A stretch of DNA of 64,000 nt from DASYTH01 sp036002505 (lineage in GTDB: Bacteria > Actinomycetota > Actinomycetes > Mycobacteriales > Pseudonocardiaceae), in assembly GCF_036002505.1 (NCBI RefSeq), contig NZ_DASYTH010000218.1, positions 1-64,000 of the forward strand. Direction: 5' to 3'. How positions within the stretch are numbered: the stretch's first letter is position 1; every line of letters begins with the position of its first letter. The position numbers were made by a program, and so were the translations under genes. Below, piece by piece: positions 35,208 to 43,172 of this stretch. The notes below the pieces were generated by a model. That model did no database searches. It saw only the letters and a program-made list of their open reading frames with translations, and was not told where the DNA came from.

Positions 35208-36002
35208 CTAACGCCCGGTGAAGGTCGGGGTGCGCTTGGCCACGAAGGCGTCGACGGCCTCCAGGTGGTCGGCGGTGGCGCCGGCCTCGGCCTGGGTGCG
35301 CGCCTCGGTGGCGAGCGCGTCGTCCAGCGTCCCGGCGGCCGCCGCGAGGAACGCCTCCTTGATCTTGCCGTAGGCCGTCGTGGGTCCGGCGGCCATCCGC
35401 TTGGCCAGCTCCTGCGCGGTGGGCAGCACCGAGTCGTCCGCGACCACCTGGGTGACCATGCCGATCGCCAGCGCCTGCTCGGCCGGGACCGGCGCGGCCA
35501 GCAGCATCATCTCCATCGCCCGCCCGTAGCCGATCAGCCGGGGCAGCGTGAACGACGCGCCGGAGTCGGCGGTCAACCCGACGTTGGCGAAGGCCATCAG
35601 GAACTTCGCCGACGCCGCGGCGATGCGCAGGTCGCAGGCGTAGGCCAGGGACGCGCCGGCGCCCGCGGCCATCCCGTTCACCGCGGCGATCACCGGCTTG
35701 GGCATGCCGGTGATCGTGCTGATGATCGGGTTGTAGTGCGCGGAGACCGTCGAGAGCGGCGCCGGGTCGTTCGCCCGCAGCAGGGCCACATGCTCCTTGA
35801 GGTCCTGGCCGGCGCAGAACGCCCGCCCGGCGCCGGTGAGCACCACCGCCCGCACCCCGTCGTCGGCGGCCGCGTCGCGGAGCGCCGCCAGCAGGTCCTC
35901 CTTGAGCCGCAGGGTGAGCGAGTTGAACGCGTCCGGCCGGTTCAGCGTCAGCGTGCGCACACCGTCGGCGTCGTCGATGACCAGGGGAGCGGTGTCGGTC
36001 AA
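35208..36002 (-). CDS. Enoyl-CoA hydratase/isomerase family protein
   Basis: This 264-residue crotonase-fold enzyme hydrates or isomerises enoyl-CoA thioesters in fatty-acid or phenylacetate breakdown. The oxyanion-hole motifs are RAFCAGQDLKEH near residue 64 and AAVNGMAAGAGASLAYACDL near 108. GLTADSGASFTLPRLIGYGRAMEM resembles PaaG-type enzymes. The TTG at 36002 has AAAGGA eight bases upstream. The PaaX-family regulator gene immediately upstream supports a phenylacetyl-CoA or related CoA-ester pathway. Confidence 0.88.
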   Translation of the reverse strand: MTDTAPLVIDDADGVRTLTLNRPDAFNSLTLRLKEDLLAALRDAAADDGVRAVVLTGAGRAFCAGQDLKEHVALLRANDPAPLSTVSAHYNPIISTITGMPKPVIAAVNGMAAGAGASLAYACDLRIAAASAKFLMAFANVGLTADSGASFTLPRLIGYGRAMEMMLLAAPVPAEQALAIGMVTQVVADDSVLPTAQELAKRMAAGPTTAYGKIKEAFLAAAAGTLDDALATEARTQAEAGATADHLEAVDAFVAKRTPTFTGR

Positions 36003-36028
36003 GGTTCTTTTCCTTTGGTTGTGGGGAC

Positions 36029-36847
36029 TTACGCGGTCGATCGGGCGCGGCGCTGGTGGTCCAGACAACGGTCGAGGAACTCCTCGGCGGCCGGCGCCAG
36101 CCGCGCGGTCTGCCGGTCGAAGAACGCGGCGGCCCGGGTGCCGGGCCAGTCCGGCGGCAGCAGGTCCGCCGGCAACCCGGGATCCCGGAACAGGAACCGC
36201 CGCCAGGCGTGCAGCAGCCGCTGTGACGCGGCGAACGCCTCGGCCGGCACCGAACCGTCCACAGCCGACAGTTCGGATTCCCACTCCTCGACGAACGCGG
36301 TGTACTCCGCGCCCAATGCCTCGAGATTCCAGGCCCGTGCTGCCAGCTCGGCGTCGGTGCCCTCGTGCGGGCCGTGGAAGACGCTCGCGGTGACGTCCTC
36401 GGCGGCCAGCAGGTCGGCGAGCTCCGGCGAGGTGCGCGGGGCGATCCAGGTGGTCGGCCCGAGCGGGGCGTATCCGAGCAACCGCAACGAGGAGTCGAGC
36501 CGCTCGCGGTCGCCGCGGGTGGGCAGCTCGGCCAGCACCAGCACGTGCCACCGGCCGTCCCAGGTGGACGGTCGGGTGCGGTAGATCCGCGCGGCGGCCT
36601 CGTCCAGCCGGCGCTCGGCCCGCCGGGTCAGCGCGTAGCCGGGACCTTCGGCCAGCCGCACCGGCTCCAGCCAACCCTGCCGGACCATTCGGGATACGGC
36701 CGTCCGGATGGCGGGTGCGCCAAAACCCAGCGGCTCGAGCAACCGGACCAGCGCGGCGATGGCCGCCGAACCGCCCCGTGCCCTGAGGTAGCCGCCGTAC
36801 ACATCGAACAGCGCCGAACGAGCCCGCACGACGTTTGAGTCTGGCAC
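36029..36847 (-). CDS. PaaX family transcriptional regulator
   Basis: The 272-residue protein has an N-terminal winged helix with FDVYGGYLRARGGSA and LEPLGFGAPAIRTAVSRMVRQGW, then the PaaX central domain (WHVLVLAELPTRGDRERL, LRLLGYAPLGPTTWIAPRTS). Its C-terminal domain carries LLHAWRRFLFRDPGLPADLLP. PaaX represses phenylacetate degradation genes and is released by phenylacetyl-CoA. It is on the same strand directly upstream of the enoyl-CoA hydratase, which it probably controls. Start choice is uncertain: GTG 36847 gives the usual length; GTG 36889 adds 14 residues. Confidence 0.85.
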   Translation of the reverse strand: MPDSNVVRARSALFDVYGGYLRARGGSAAIAALVRLLEPLGFGAPAIRTAVSRMVRQGWLEPVRLAEGPGYALTRRAERRLDEAAARIYRTRPSTWDGRWHVLVLAELPTRGDRERLDSSLRLLGYAPLGPTTWIAPRTSPELADLLAAEDVTASVFHGPHEGTDAELAARAWNLEALGAEYTAFVEEWESELSAVDGSVPAEAFAASQRLLHAWRRFLFRDPGLPADLLPPDWPGTRAAAFFDRQTARLAPAAEEFLDRCLDHQRRARSTA

Positions 36848-37010
36848 CGCCCGGGGGACATGCGCCACTGCGTCCGGGCATCGTGGCACGTCAGCGCGAC
36901 ACGCGTTGATCGGTTCGATTTCACCGCCGAGACGCGATGGGGGAGAATGTCCTGGGCTCTGACCGGGCGACCCCGTTCAGAGTGGGAGGCACCGACGGAG
37001 GGAGCACGCT

Positions 37011-37178
37011 ATGGCGGCCATGAAGCCCCGGACCGGAGACGGTCCCCTCGAGGTGACGAAGGAGGGTCGGGGCATCGTGATGCGCGTCCCCCTGGAGGGT
37101 GGTGGTCGCCTCGTGGTCGAGATGTCGGCGGACGAGGCCAACGCCCTGGGCGACGCGCTCAAGGCCGCGGCGGGCTGA
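37011..37178 (+). CDS. DUF3117 protein, Rv1211-like
   Basis: A 55-residue protein beginning MAAMKPRTGDGPLEVTKEGR and containing RVPLEGGGRLVVEMSADEA. This is the DUF3117 family, which is small, widely conserved in actinobacteria and of unknown function. GGAGGGA lies seven bases before the ATG. The gene is in the tag-Rv1211-glg order known from mycobacteria. It is too short for many gene finders, but the sequence and ribosome site are clear. Confidence 0.92.
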   Translation: MAAMKPRTGDGPLEVTKEGRGIVMRVPLEGGGRLVVEMSADEANALGDALKAAAG

Positions 37179-37286
37179 CGCCTCCCATCCCGACGCGAGT
37201 GAGCTCGGCCCCGGTCCGCGTTCGCCGTAGCTTCGCGCACGGTCCAACGTGGAGGCCGGGGCTAGCCTTTTTCCAGGGAGGACTCC

Positions 37287-38837
37287 TTGCCCACGCCGTT
37301 GCCCGCCTTACCGACCCGGCTTCCCGATGTGGAGGTGGTTGCGGCGGCGCGGGGCGGGCCGGTCGCGGTCGTGACCCGGACCGCCGCCGGCGAATCGGCG
37401 CCGTCGATCGGGCCGGGCGGTGCGGATCTCACCGCCGAATGGATCGATTCCGTAGGCCTCACCGGCCAGACCGGTGAGGTCCACTTAGGACCGGTGGGCG
37501 CGGTGGCGCGCTGGGTGGTCGGGGTCGGCGACGGCCTGCCGGCGGCCTGGCGCACCGCGGGCGCGGCGCTGACCCGGGCGGTGAACGACCGCCTCGCCGC
37601 CGACTCGGATGCCGGCCGGCGGGTGGAACGCACGCTGCAGCTGCGGCTTCCGGACGGCGCGGGTACGGCCGAGGTCGCCGAGCTGGTGCGCGGGCTGCGG
37701 CTGGGGGGCTACCAGTTCACCGCCGCCACGGCCGCCCCGAAGCCGCGGCTGCGGACGATCCGCGTGGTCGCGCCCCGCCCCGAGGAACTGGCCGAACTGG
37801 CCGCGGCGGCCGAGCGCGCGACCGTGCTGGCCGAGGCGACGTCGCTGACCCGCGACCTGGCCAACGCCCCGTCCAACATCAAGGATCCCGCCTGGCTCGC
37901 CGCGATGGCCACCCGCGCGGCCGCTGGGCTGCCCGGCGTGCGGGCGGCCGTCCACGACGAGCGGTGGCTGGCCGCGCACGGCTTCGGCGGCACGCTCGCC
38001 GTGGGCTCCGGCTCCGCCCGCCCGCCCCGGCTGATCGAGCTGCGCTGGCAGCCGCCCGTGCCGGCGGCCGTGCACCTGGTGCTGATCGGCAAGGGCATCA
38101 CGTTCGACACCGGCGGCATCTCGATCAAGCACGCCGACGGCATGCACCTGATGCGCACCGACATGGCCGGGGGCGCCGCGGTGATCGCCGCCCTGGTCGC
38201 CATCGCCCGGCTGGGCCTGGGGGTCCGCGCCACGGCCCTGGTCGCCTGCGCGGAGAACCACGTCTCCGGGTCCGCCTACCGCCCGGGCGACGTGGTCCGC
38301 CACTACGGCGGCCGGACCACCGAGGTGACGAACACCGACGCCGAAGGCCGCATGGTCCTGGCCGACGCGATGGCCTACGCCACCGAGCGGCTCGACCCCG
38401 ACCTCATGATCGACGTCGCCACCCTCACCGGGGGCATGAAGGTCGCCCTCGGGCTGCGCATCGGTGGCCTGTTCGCCACCGACGAGGACCTGGCCGCCCG
38501 CATCCGCGCCGCCGGCGACCTGGCCGGCGAACGCTGGTGGCGGATGCCCCTGACCGACGACCTGGACAGCCTCGCCGCCGAGCTAGCCGACGCCGTCCGC
38601 AGCGACGTCGCCGACGTCCGCCAGTGCCCACCCGGGCCGGGCAGCATCACCGCCGCCCTGTTCCTGCGCGAGTTCACGGGCGGTCTTCCGTGGGCGCACC
38701 TCGACATCGCCGGTCCGGCGCGCGCCGACAAGACCTACGAAGACATAGCTCCGGGCGCCACCGGGTTCGCCGCCCGCACCCTCGTCGAACTGGCCGCTTC
38801 CTATGCGCCGAACGAAAAGAAAGCGGTCCAGGGTTAG
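37287..38837 (+). CDS. pepA: Leucyl aminopeptidase, M17 family
   Basis: A 516-residue cytosolic metallo-exopeptidase. The N-terminal macro-like domain is at residues 1-170; the catalytic domain carries IGKGITFDTGGISIK near 269 (metal Lys and Asp) and the M17 signature NTDAEGRMVLADAM near 350. DMAGGAAVIAALVAIA and WRMPLTDDL are further family features. The TTG start at 37287 has AGGGAGG five bases upstream. About 255 bases at the 3' end are overlapped by an antisense extension of the GtrA gene. It likely acts in peptide turnover and glutathione-like or mycothiol-conjugate recycling; the latter is speculation. Confidence 0.92.
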   Translation: MPTPLPALPTRLPDVEVVAAARGGPVAVVTRTAAGESAPSIGPGGADLTAEWIDSVGLTGQTGEVHLGPVGAVARWVVGVGDGLPAAWRTAGAALTRAVNDRLAADSDAGRRVERTLQLRLPDGAGTAEVAELVRGLRLGGYQFTAATAAPKPRLRTIRVVAPRPEELAELAAAAERATVLAEATSLTRDLANAPSNIKDPAWLAAMATRAAAGLPGVRAAVHDERWLAAHGFGGTLAVGSGSARPPRLIELRWQPPVPAAVHLVLIGKGITFDTGGISIKHADGMHLMRTDMAGGAAVIAALVAIARLGLGVRATALVACAENHVSGSAYRPGDVVRHYGGRTTEVTNTDAEGRMVLADAMAYATERLDPDLMIDVATLTGGMKVALGLRIGGLFATDEDLAARIRAAGDLAGERWWRMPLTDDLDSLAAELADAVRSDVADVRQCPPGPGSITAALFLREFTGGLPWAHLDIAGPARADKTYEDIAPGATGFAARTLVELAASYAPNEKKAVQG

Positions 38838-39197
38838 AAACTTCGCCACGAACACGGGTGCGCCGCCGAGCAGGTAGGCGAGGTTGAGCGCGACCGTGTG
38901 CAGGGACGGGTCGGTGACGAGGGGATCGACGAGGGCGTCCGCGAGGGTCACCGTGCCGATGGAGAGCAGGCCGGTGGCGGCGGTGACGATGACATAGACG
39001 GTGACCTGCCGGGACAGCGGGCCGGCCGCCCACCGCCGGATCAGCAGGAAGTGCGGGACGGCACCCGCGGCGAAGGCGATGGTGCCGGCGGCGACGGCGG
39101 GAGTCCGGCCGGAAAGGACCGCCAGCACCACCTGGCTGACGGCCGTGGCGAACCCGGAGGCCAGGGTGTAGCGGGTGAAAACCGCGGAGGGCGCCAC
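38583..39197 (-). CDS. GtrA-like membrane protein with antisense C-terminal extension
   Basis: The first ~130 residues form a four-helix GtrA-like protein: FTRYTLASGFATAVSQVVLAV, FAAGAVPHFLLIRRW, VTVYVIVTAATGLLSIG and ALNLAYLLGGAPVFVAKFLTLDRFLF. GtrA proteins move lipid-linked sugars in cell-surface glycan synthesis. After the last helix the frame continues for ~70 residues (rich in Gly, Arg and Asp) antisense to the 3' end of pepA. This looks like a lost stop codon rather than a real domain. The GTG start at 39197 is clear; the functional C terminus is probably near 38800. Confidence 0.7.
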   Translation of the reverse strand: MAPSAVFTRYTLASGFATAVSQVVLAVLSGRTPAVAAGTIAFAAGAVPHFLLIRRWAAGPLSRQVTVYVIVTAATGLLSIGTVTLADALVDPLVTDPSLHTVALNLAYLLGGAPVFVAKFLTLDRFLFVRRIGSGQFDEGAGGEPGGARSYVFVGLVGARRTGDVEVRPRKTARELAQEQGGGDAARPGWALADVGDVAADGVG

Positions 39198-39231
39198 ACT
39201 TCGAATGTATCGACGGCCGCTGAACGGATTC

Positions 39232-40386
39232 TCAGCAAAGGACCGAGTGGTAGATCTCCACGGTCTGCGCGGCGGCCGCGCTCCAGCTGAACTCGTCGCG
39301 GGCGCGGGCCATGCCGGCGGCGCCCATGGTCCGCGCCAGGGCGGGGTCGGCGAGCAGCCGGTTCACCCCGGCGGCCAGCCCGTGCCGGTAGCCCTCGATG
39401 TCGGCCGGGTCGTAGTGGACGAGGAGTCCGGTGCATCCGTCGTCGACCACCTCGGGAATGCCGCCGACGTCGGAGGCGACCACGGCGGTGCCGCAGGCCA
39501 TCGCCTCCAGGTTGACGATCCCGAGCGGCTCGTACACCGACGGGCAGACGAACACCTGCGCGTGGCTGAGCAGCTGACGGACCTCGGCGACGTCGAGCAT
39601 GCGCTGGATCCAGAACACGCCGGGCCGGGCGTCGGACAGCCGGCGTACCGCGGCGGCGATCTCCCCGGCCAGATCCGGGGTGTCCGGCGCGCCGGCGCAG
39701 AGCACGAGCTGGGCCTCCGCGGCGATCTCGTGCGCCGCGGCCACCAGGTGCGCGACCCCCTTCTGCCGGGTGATCCGCCCGACGAACAGCACGATCGGAC
39801 GCGCGGGGTCGATCCCCAGCCCGGTCAGCACGTCCGTGGCCGGGACCGGGTGGTACACGCCGGTGTCGATGCCGTTGTAGACCACGTGCACGCGCGCGGG
39901 ATCCAGCGACGGGTAGCAGTCCAGGACGTCGGCGCGCATGCCCCGGCTCACCGCGATGATCGCGTCGGCCGCCTCGTACGCGGTGCGCTCCGCCCAGCAG
40001 GACACCGCGTAGCCGCCGCCCAGCTGCTCGGCCTTCCACGGCCGGCGCGGCTCCAGCGAGTGCGCGGTGACCACGTGCGGCACCCCGTGCAGCAGCTTCG
40101 CCAGGTGCCCGGCCAGGTTCGCGTACCAGGTGTGGGAGTGCACGAGGTCGAGTCCGGCCGTGGCGGCGGCCATCGACAGGTCCACCGACAGCGTGCGCAG
40201 GGCGGGATTCGCCGACTCGAGCCCGGGCGCCACGGCGTGGTTGACGGCGTCCGGCCGCGGCCCGCCGAAGCAGTGCACGTCCACCGAGATCAGCTCGCGC
40301 AGCCGCGGGACCAGCGCGCCCAGGTGTACCCCGGCCCCGCCGTAGATCTCCGGTGGGTACTCGCGGGTCAGCAAACCGATGCGCAC
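39232..40386 (-). CDS. glgM: GT4 glucosyltransferase, alpha-maltose-1-phosphate synthase
   Basis: A 384-residue GT-B enzyme, Rv1212c/GlgM-like (often called glgA). It is expected to make maltose-1-phosphate from ADP-glucose and glucose-1-phosphate for the GlgE pathway. The N-terminal motif is REYPPEIYGGAGVH; HSHTWYANLAGHLAK and GRITRQKGVAHLV bind substrate and nucleotide; VYEPLGIVNLEAMACG is the conserved EX7E donor-binding region. It is divergent from glgC, which makes ADP-glucose. The start at GTG 40386 is supported by TAGGGT seven bases upstream. Confidence 0.9.
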   Translation of the reverse strand: MRIGLLTREYPPEIYGGAGVHLGALVPRLRELISVDVHCFGGPRPDAVNHAVAPGLESANPALRTLSVDLSMAAATAGLDLVHSHTWYANLAGHLAKLLHGVPHVVTAHSLEPRRPWKAEQLGGGYAVSCWAERTAYEAADAIIAVSRGMRADVLDCYPSLDPARVHVVYNGIDTGVYHPVPATDVLTGLGIDPARPIVLFVGRITRQKGVAHLVAAAHEIAAEAQLVLCAGAPDTPDLAGEIAAAVRRLSDARPGVFWIQRMLDVAEVRQLLSHAQVFVCPSVYEPLGIVNLEAMACGTAVVASDVGGIPEVVDDGCTGLLVHYDPADIEGYRHGLAAGVNRLLADPALARTMGAAGMARARDEFSWSAAAAQTVEIYHSVLC

Positions 40387-40393
40387 GCTCAGC

Positions 40394-40399
40394 ACCCTA
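40394..40399 (-). promoter_or_regulatory. Putative -10 box of glgM
   Basis: TAGGGT on the minus strand, seven bases before the glgM GTG. Confidence 0.4.
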
Positions 40400-40495
40400 A
40401 GCCGCCCTCGTGACCGGGCAGTGTCCGGCATGAACACTCGGACAACGGGACCGGCCCATCCGCGTGTGCACTGGTGACGCCCGCCTCGGCGTGGT

Positions 40496-40501
40496 TATGG
40501 T
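40496..40501 (+). promoter_or_regulatory. Putative -10 box of glgC
   Basis: TATGGT ends five bases before the glgC GTG. The glgM and glgC -10 boxes are about 95 bases apart and divergent. Confidence 0.4.
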
Positions 40502-40506
40502 GGACT

Positions 40507-41724
40507 GTGCATGGCCAGCCTCATGTGCTCGGGATAGTGCTCGCGGGCGGCGAGGGAAAGCGGTTGTGGCCGCTGACCGCCGACCGCGCGAAGCCGGCCG
40601 TCCCGTTCGGCGGGAACTACCGCTTGGTCGACTTCGTGCTGTCCAATCTGGTCAACGCCGGCTTCCACCGGCTCTGCGTGCTGACCCAGTACAAGTCGCA
40701 CTCGCTCGACCGGCACATCTCGACCACCTGGCGGTTGTCCAGCGTGCTCGGTCAGTACATCACCCCGGTCCCGGCGCAGCAGCGGCTCGGCCCGCGCTGG
40801 TACACCGGCAGCGCCGACGCCATCTACCAGTCCCTCAACCTGGTGCACGACGAGAAACCGGACCACATCGTGGTGTTCGGCGCCGACCACGTGTACCGCA
40901 TGGACCCTTCGCAGATGCTCGCCCAGCACGTGGACACCGGCGCGGGCGTGACCGTGGCCGGCATCCGGGTGGCCCGGGCGGAGGCGAAGGCGTTCGGCTG
41001 CATCGACTCCGATGCCACCGGCAAGATCACCCGGTTCCTGGAGAAACCCGCCAACCCGCCGCACGTGCCGGGCGACCCGGACGTGACGTTCGCCTCGATG
41101 GGCAACTACATCTTCCGCACCGAGGTGCTGCTCGAGGCGCTGCGCGCGGACGCCGCCGACCCGGACTCCATCCACGACATGGGCGGCGACATCATCCCGA
41201 TGCTGGTCGACGCCGGCGCCGCCGCGGTCTACGACTTCGACGACAACGAGGTGCCCGGCGCGGCCGAGCGGGACCGCGGCTACTGGCGCGACGTCGGCAC
41301 GCTGGACGCCTACTACGACGCGCACATGGACCTGGTGTCCGTGCACCCGGTGTTCAACCTCTACAACCAGGCCTGGCCGATCCGCACCGCGACGCCGCCG
41401 CTGCCGCCGGCCAAGTTCGTCAACTCCGGCTCGGCCACGGAGTCCATCGTCGGCCTCGGCTCGATCATCTCCGGCTCGGTCGTGCGCGAGTCGGTGATCA
41501 GCAGCGACGTGACGATCGAGGACGGCGCCACGGTCGAGGGCAGCGTGCTGCTGCCGGGTGTGCGGGTCGGCAAGGGCGCCACCGTGCGCTCGGCGATCCT
41601 GGACAAGAACGTGGTGGTCGCCGACGGCGCGCAGATCGGCGTGGACCTGGCCGCCGACCGGGAGCGCTACACGGTCAGCTCGGGCGGCGTCGTGGTGTTG
41701 GGCAAAGGAATCCGGGCCGAGTAG
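40507..41724 (+). CDS. glgC: Glucose-1-phosphate adenylyltransferase
   Basis: This 405-residue enzyme makes ADP-glucose from ATP and glucose-1-phosphate. The pyrophosphorylase signature LAGGEGKRLWPLT is at residues 11-23, followed by RAKPAVPFGGNYRLVDFVLSN. GADHVYRMDP and the sugar-phosphate loop FLEKP are present; the C-terminal left-handed beta-helix contains SIISGSVVRESVISSDVTIED. GTG 40507 matches the N terminus of mycobacterial GlgC (PHVLGIVLAGGEG). With divergent glgM it supplies the maltosyltransferase route to glycogen or capsular alpha-glucan. Confidence 0.95.
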   Translation: MHGQPHVLGIVLAGGEGKRLWPLTADRAKPAVPFGGNYRLVDFVLSNLVNAGFHRLCVLTQYKSHSLDRHISTTWRLSSVLGQYITPVPAQQRLGPRWYTGSADAIYQSLNLVHDEKPDHIVVFGADHVYRMDPSQMLAQHVDTGAGVTVAGIRVARAEAKAFGCIDSDATGKITRFLEKPANPPHVPGDPDVTFASMGNYIFRTEVLLEALRADAADPDSIHDMGGDIIPMLVDAGAAAVYDFDDNEVPGAAERDRGYWRDVGTLDAYYDAHMDLVSVHPVFNLYNQAWPIRTATPPLPPAKFVNSGSATESIVGLGSIISGSVVRESVISSDVTIEDGATVEGSVLLPGVRVGKGATVRSAILDKNVVVADGAQIGVDLAADRERYTVSSGGVVVLGKGIRAE

Positions 41725-41744
41725 TTCCACGGTGCCATCCTCAA

Positions 41745-41982
41745 ATGAGCACTGTTCAAAACGATCGTGAAGCCTGGTAGGGGCCGGTTCGAGATGGTTG
41801 GCGGGTAGGGCCGACCGCTCGGGCGGGCCAGCGTGCCGGACGGTGTTCGCGGTCTGTGGTCGGCTTGACCGCGCTGGTTGCCGGACCGACCACTCGGGCA
41901 GACCTCCGGCCTGCCCTCGCGGCCGGTGGCGAACACCGCCCAGCGGCCCACCGTCGCGGCCGGCGTTTTGAACTGCCCTCAT
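41745..41982. mobile_element. MITE-like intergenic element, copy 2
   Basis: The ends are imperfect inverted repeats: ATGAGCACTGTTCAAAACG on the left and, read from the other strand, ATGAGGGCAGTTCAAAACG on the right (16 of 19). Inner inverted words GCGGTGTTCGC-like and GCGAACACCGCCC are shared with copy 1. The core word GGGCCAGCGTGCCG is identical to 14627-14640. It is 238 bases long and codes for nothing recognisable. It lies between glgC and a small membrane-protein gene. Confidence 0.6.
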
Positions 41983-42020
41983 GGTGGTGTTGTCCCGGGT
42001 TGCCCTTTACCGTTCGACGC

Positions 42021-42299
42021 ATGGAGCCGGAAAGGCCGCAGGGGGAAGATCCGTACCAGTCCGTGTGGAACATGACCCCGGTCGGCGGGACGGACGGGGT
42101 GCGGCGGCGCACCGAGCTGCGCATCCTGCCCGGCCTGATCGCTGGGCTGGTGGTGTTCCTGCCGTTCGGTGTGCTGGCCGCCTATCTCTGGGGTCTGTGG
42201 GGTGAGCTGCATGCCACGGCGGCCGGCTGGGTGGTGACGCTGGTGGGCCTGGCCGGGGCGTTCTCGATGGGCGCGTTCGTCGCCTCAGACCGGTCGTGA
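42021..42299 (+). CDS. Small two-helix membrane protein
   Basis: The 92-residue protein has a soluble N terminus (residues 1-32) and two hydrophobic helices, residues ~35-55 (ILPGLIAGLVVFLPFGVLAAY) and ~63-87 (ATAAGWVVTLVGLAGAFSMGAF). There is a conserved-looking WNMTPVGGTDGVRRRTELR segment just before the first helix. No family is recognised. ATG 42021 is preferred because the upstream frame runs into the repeat element. A perfect inverted repeat follows the stop. Confidence 0.65.
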   Translation: MEPERPQGEDPYQSVWNMTPVGGTDGVRRRTELRILPGLIAGLVVFLPFGVLAAYLWGLWGELHATAAGWVVTLVGLAGAFSMGAFVASDRS

Positions 42300-42305
42300 G
42301 TCGAG

Positions 42306-42360
42306 TGCCCTGAATGCCACATTCGAGACGTTGGACGCCCCATACGTGGCATTCAGGGCA
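42306..42360. terminator. Perfect 15-bp inverted repeat between convergent genes
   Basis: TGCCCTGAATGCCAC (42306-42320) pairs with GTGGCATTCAGGGCA (42346-42360) across 25 bases. It starts seven bases after the small membrane gene's stop and abuts the stop of the convergent methyltransferase. It looks like a bidirectional terminator and belongs to the CTGAA-type family also at 57478-57532. Confidence 0.65.
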
Positions 42361-43008
42361 TCAACCCGCCCGGGCGGCCACCAGCATCCCGTCGGCGACC
42401 GGGAGCAGCACCGGCACCAGCCGGTCGTCGTCGCGCACGGCCCTGGCCACCTCGCGCAGCGCCAGGGCCTCCGCGTCGCGCCGGGCCGGGTTGGCCACGC
42501 CGGAGAACAGCACCCGGTCGAAGGCGATCACGCCGCCGGGCCGCAGCAGCCGCACGCCGTGCTCGTGGTAGCTCGGATACTCCGGCCGGGCGGCGTCCAC
42601 GAACAGCAGGTCGTAGGCGGCGTCGGTGAGCCGGGGCAGCACGTCCAGGGCCCGGCCCATGATCAGCCGGGTGCGGCCGGGTGCGATCCGGGCGTCGGTG
42701 AACGCCCGCTTGGCCGCGCCCTGGTGCTCCGGGTCCACGTCGATCGAGGTGAGCACGCCGTCGCCGGCCATCCCACGGAGCAGGTACAGCCCGCTCACCC
42801 CGGCTCCGGTGCCGATCTCCACCACCGCCCGGGCCCGCAGCGCCGCGGCCAGGAACTGCAGCATGGCCCCGCTCGCCGGCTCGACCGCCGGGCAGCCGAG
42901 CTCCAGCCCGCGGGCCCGCGCGGTCGTCAGGGCGTCGTCCTCGACGAGATAGCCCTCGACGTAATCACGCAGCGCGGCCGCGTCAGTCGTCGGCAAATCG
43001 GGCGTCAC
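42361..43008 (-). CDS. Class I O-methyltransferase, Rv1220c-like
   Basis: The 215-residue product is a SAM-dependent O-methyltransferase of the catechol/caffeoyl-CoA type (PF01596). Motif I is AVVEIGTGAGVSGLYLLRG near residue 62, motif II TSIDVDPEHQGAAKRAF near 89, and DLLFVDAARPEYPSYHEH near 132 with the metal-binding Asp. The C-terminal GVIAFDRVLFSGV is usual. It is divergent from sigE, as Rv1220c is from sigE in M. tuberculosis. Substrate unknown. Confidence 0.9.
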   Translation of the reverse strand: MTPDLPTTDAAALRDYVEGYLVEDDALTTARARGLELGCPAVEPASGAMLQFLAAALRARAVVEIGTGAGVSGLYLLRGMAGDGVLTSIDVDPEHQGAAKRAFTDARIAPGRTRLIMGRALDVLPRLTDAAYDLLFVDAARPEYPSYHEHGVRLLRPGGVIAFDRVLFSGVANPARRDAEALALREVARAVRDDDRLVPVLLPVADGMLVAARAG

Positions 43009-43068
43009 GGATTGTGAGATTAGCGGTCACCGGCCCGCTGTGTCCGACATGACACAGGGCCCGCCGAT

Positions 43069-43096
43069 TCTCAGTCGGCTCTCAGCCGGATCTCAC
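43069..43096 (+). promoter_or_regulatory. Three phased TCTCAG-type direct repeats upstream of sigE
   Basis: TCTCAG at 43069 and 43080 and TCTCAC at 43091 are spaced exactly 11 bases apart, one DNA turn. Such direct repeats are typical binding sites of OmpR/PhoP-family response regulators; MprA controls sigE in mycobacteria. The assignment to a specific regulator is inferred. Confidence 0.5.
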
Positions 43097-43172
43097 TAAC
43101 GTCATAGGCGCACCAACGATGATCTCCCCATCAGGGGGTGGATGCCACATCACGTCGGGGTAGGGGAACAAG

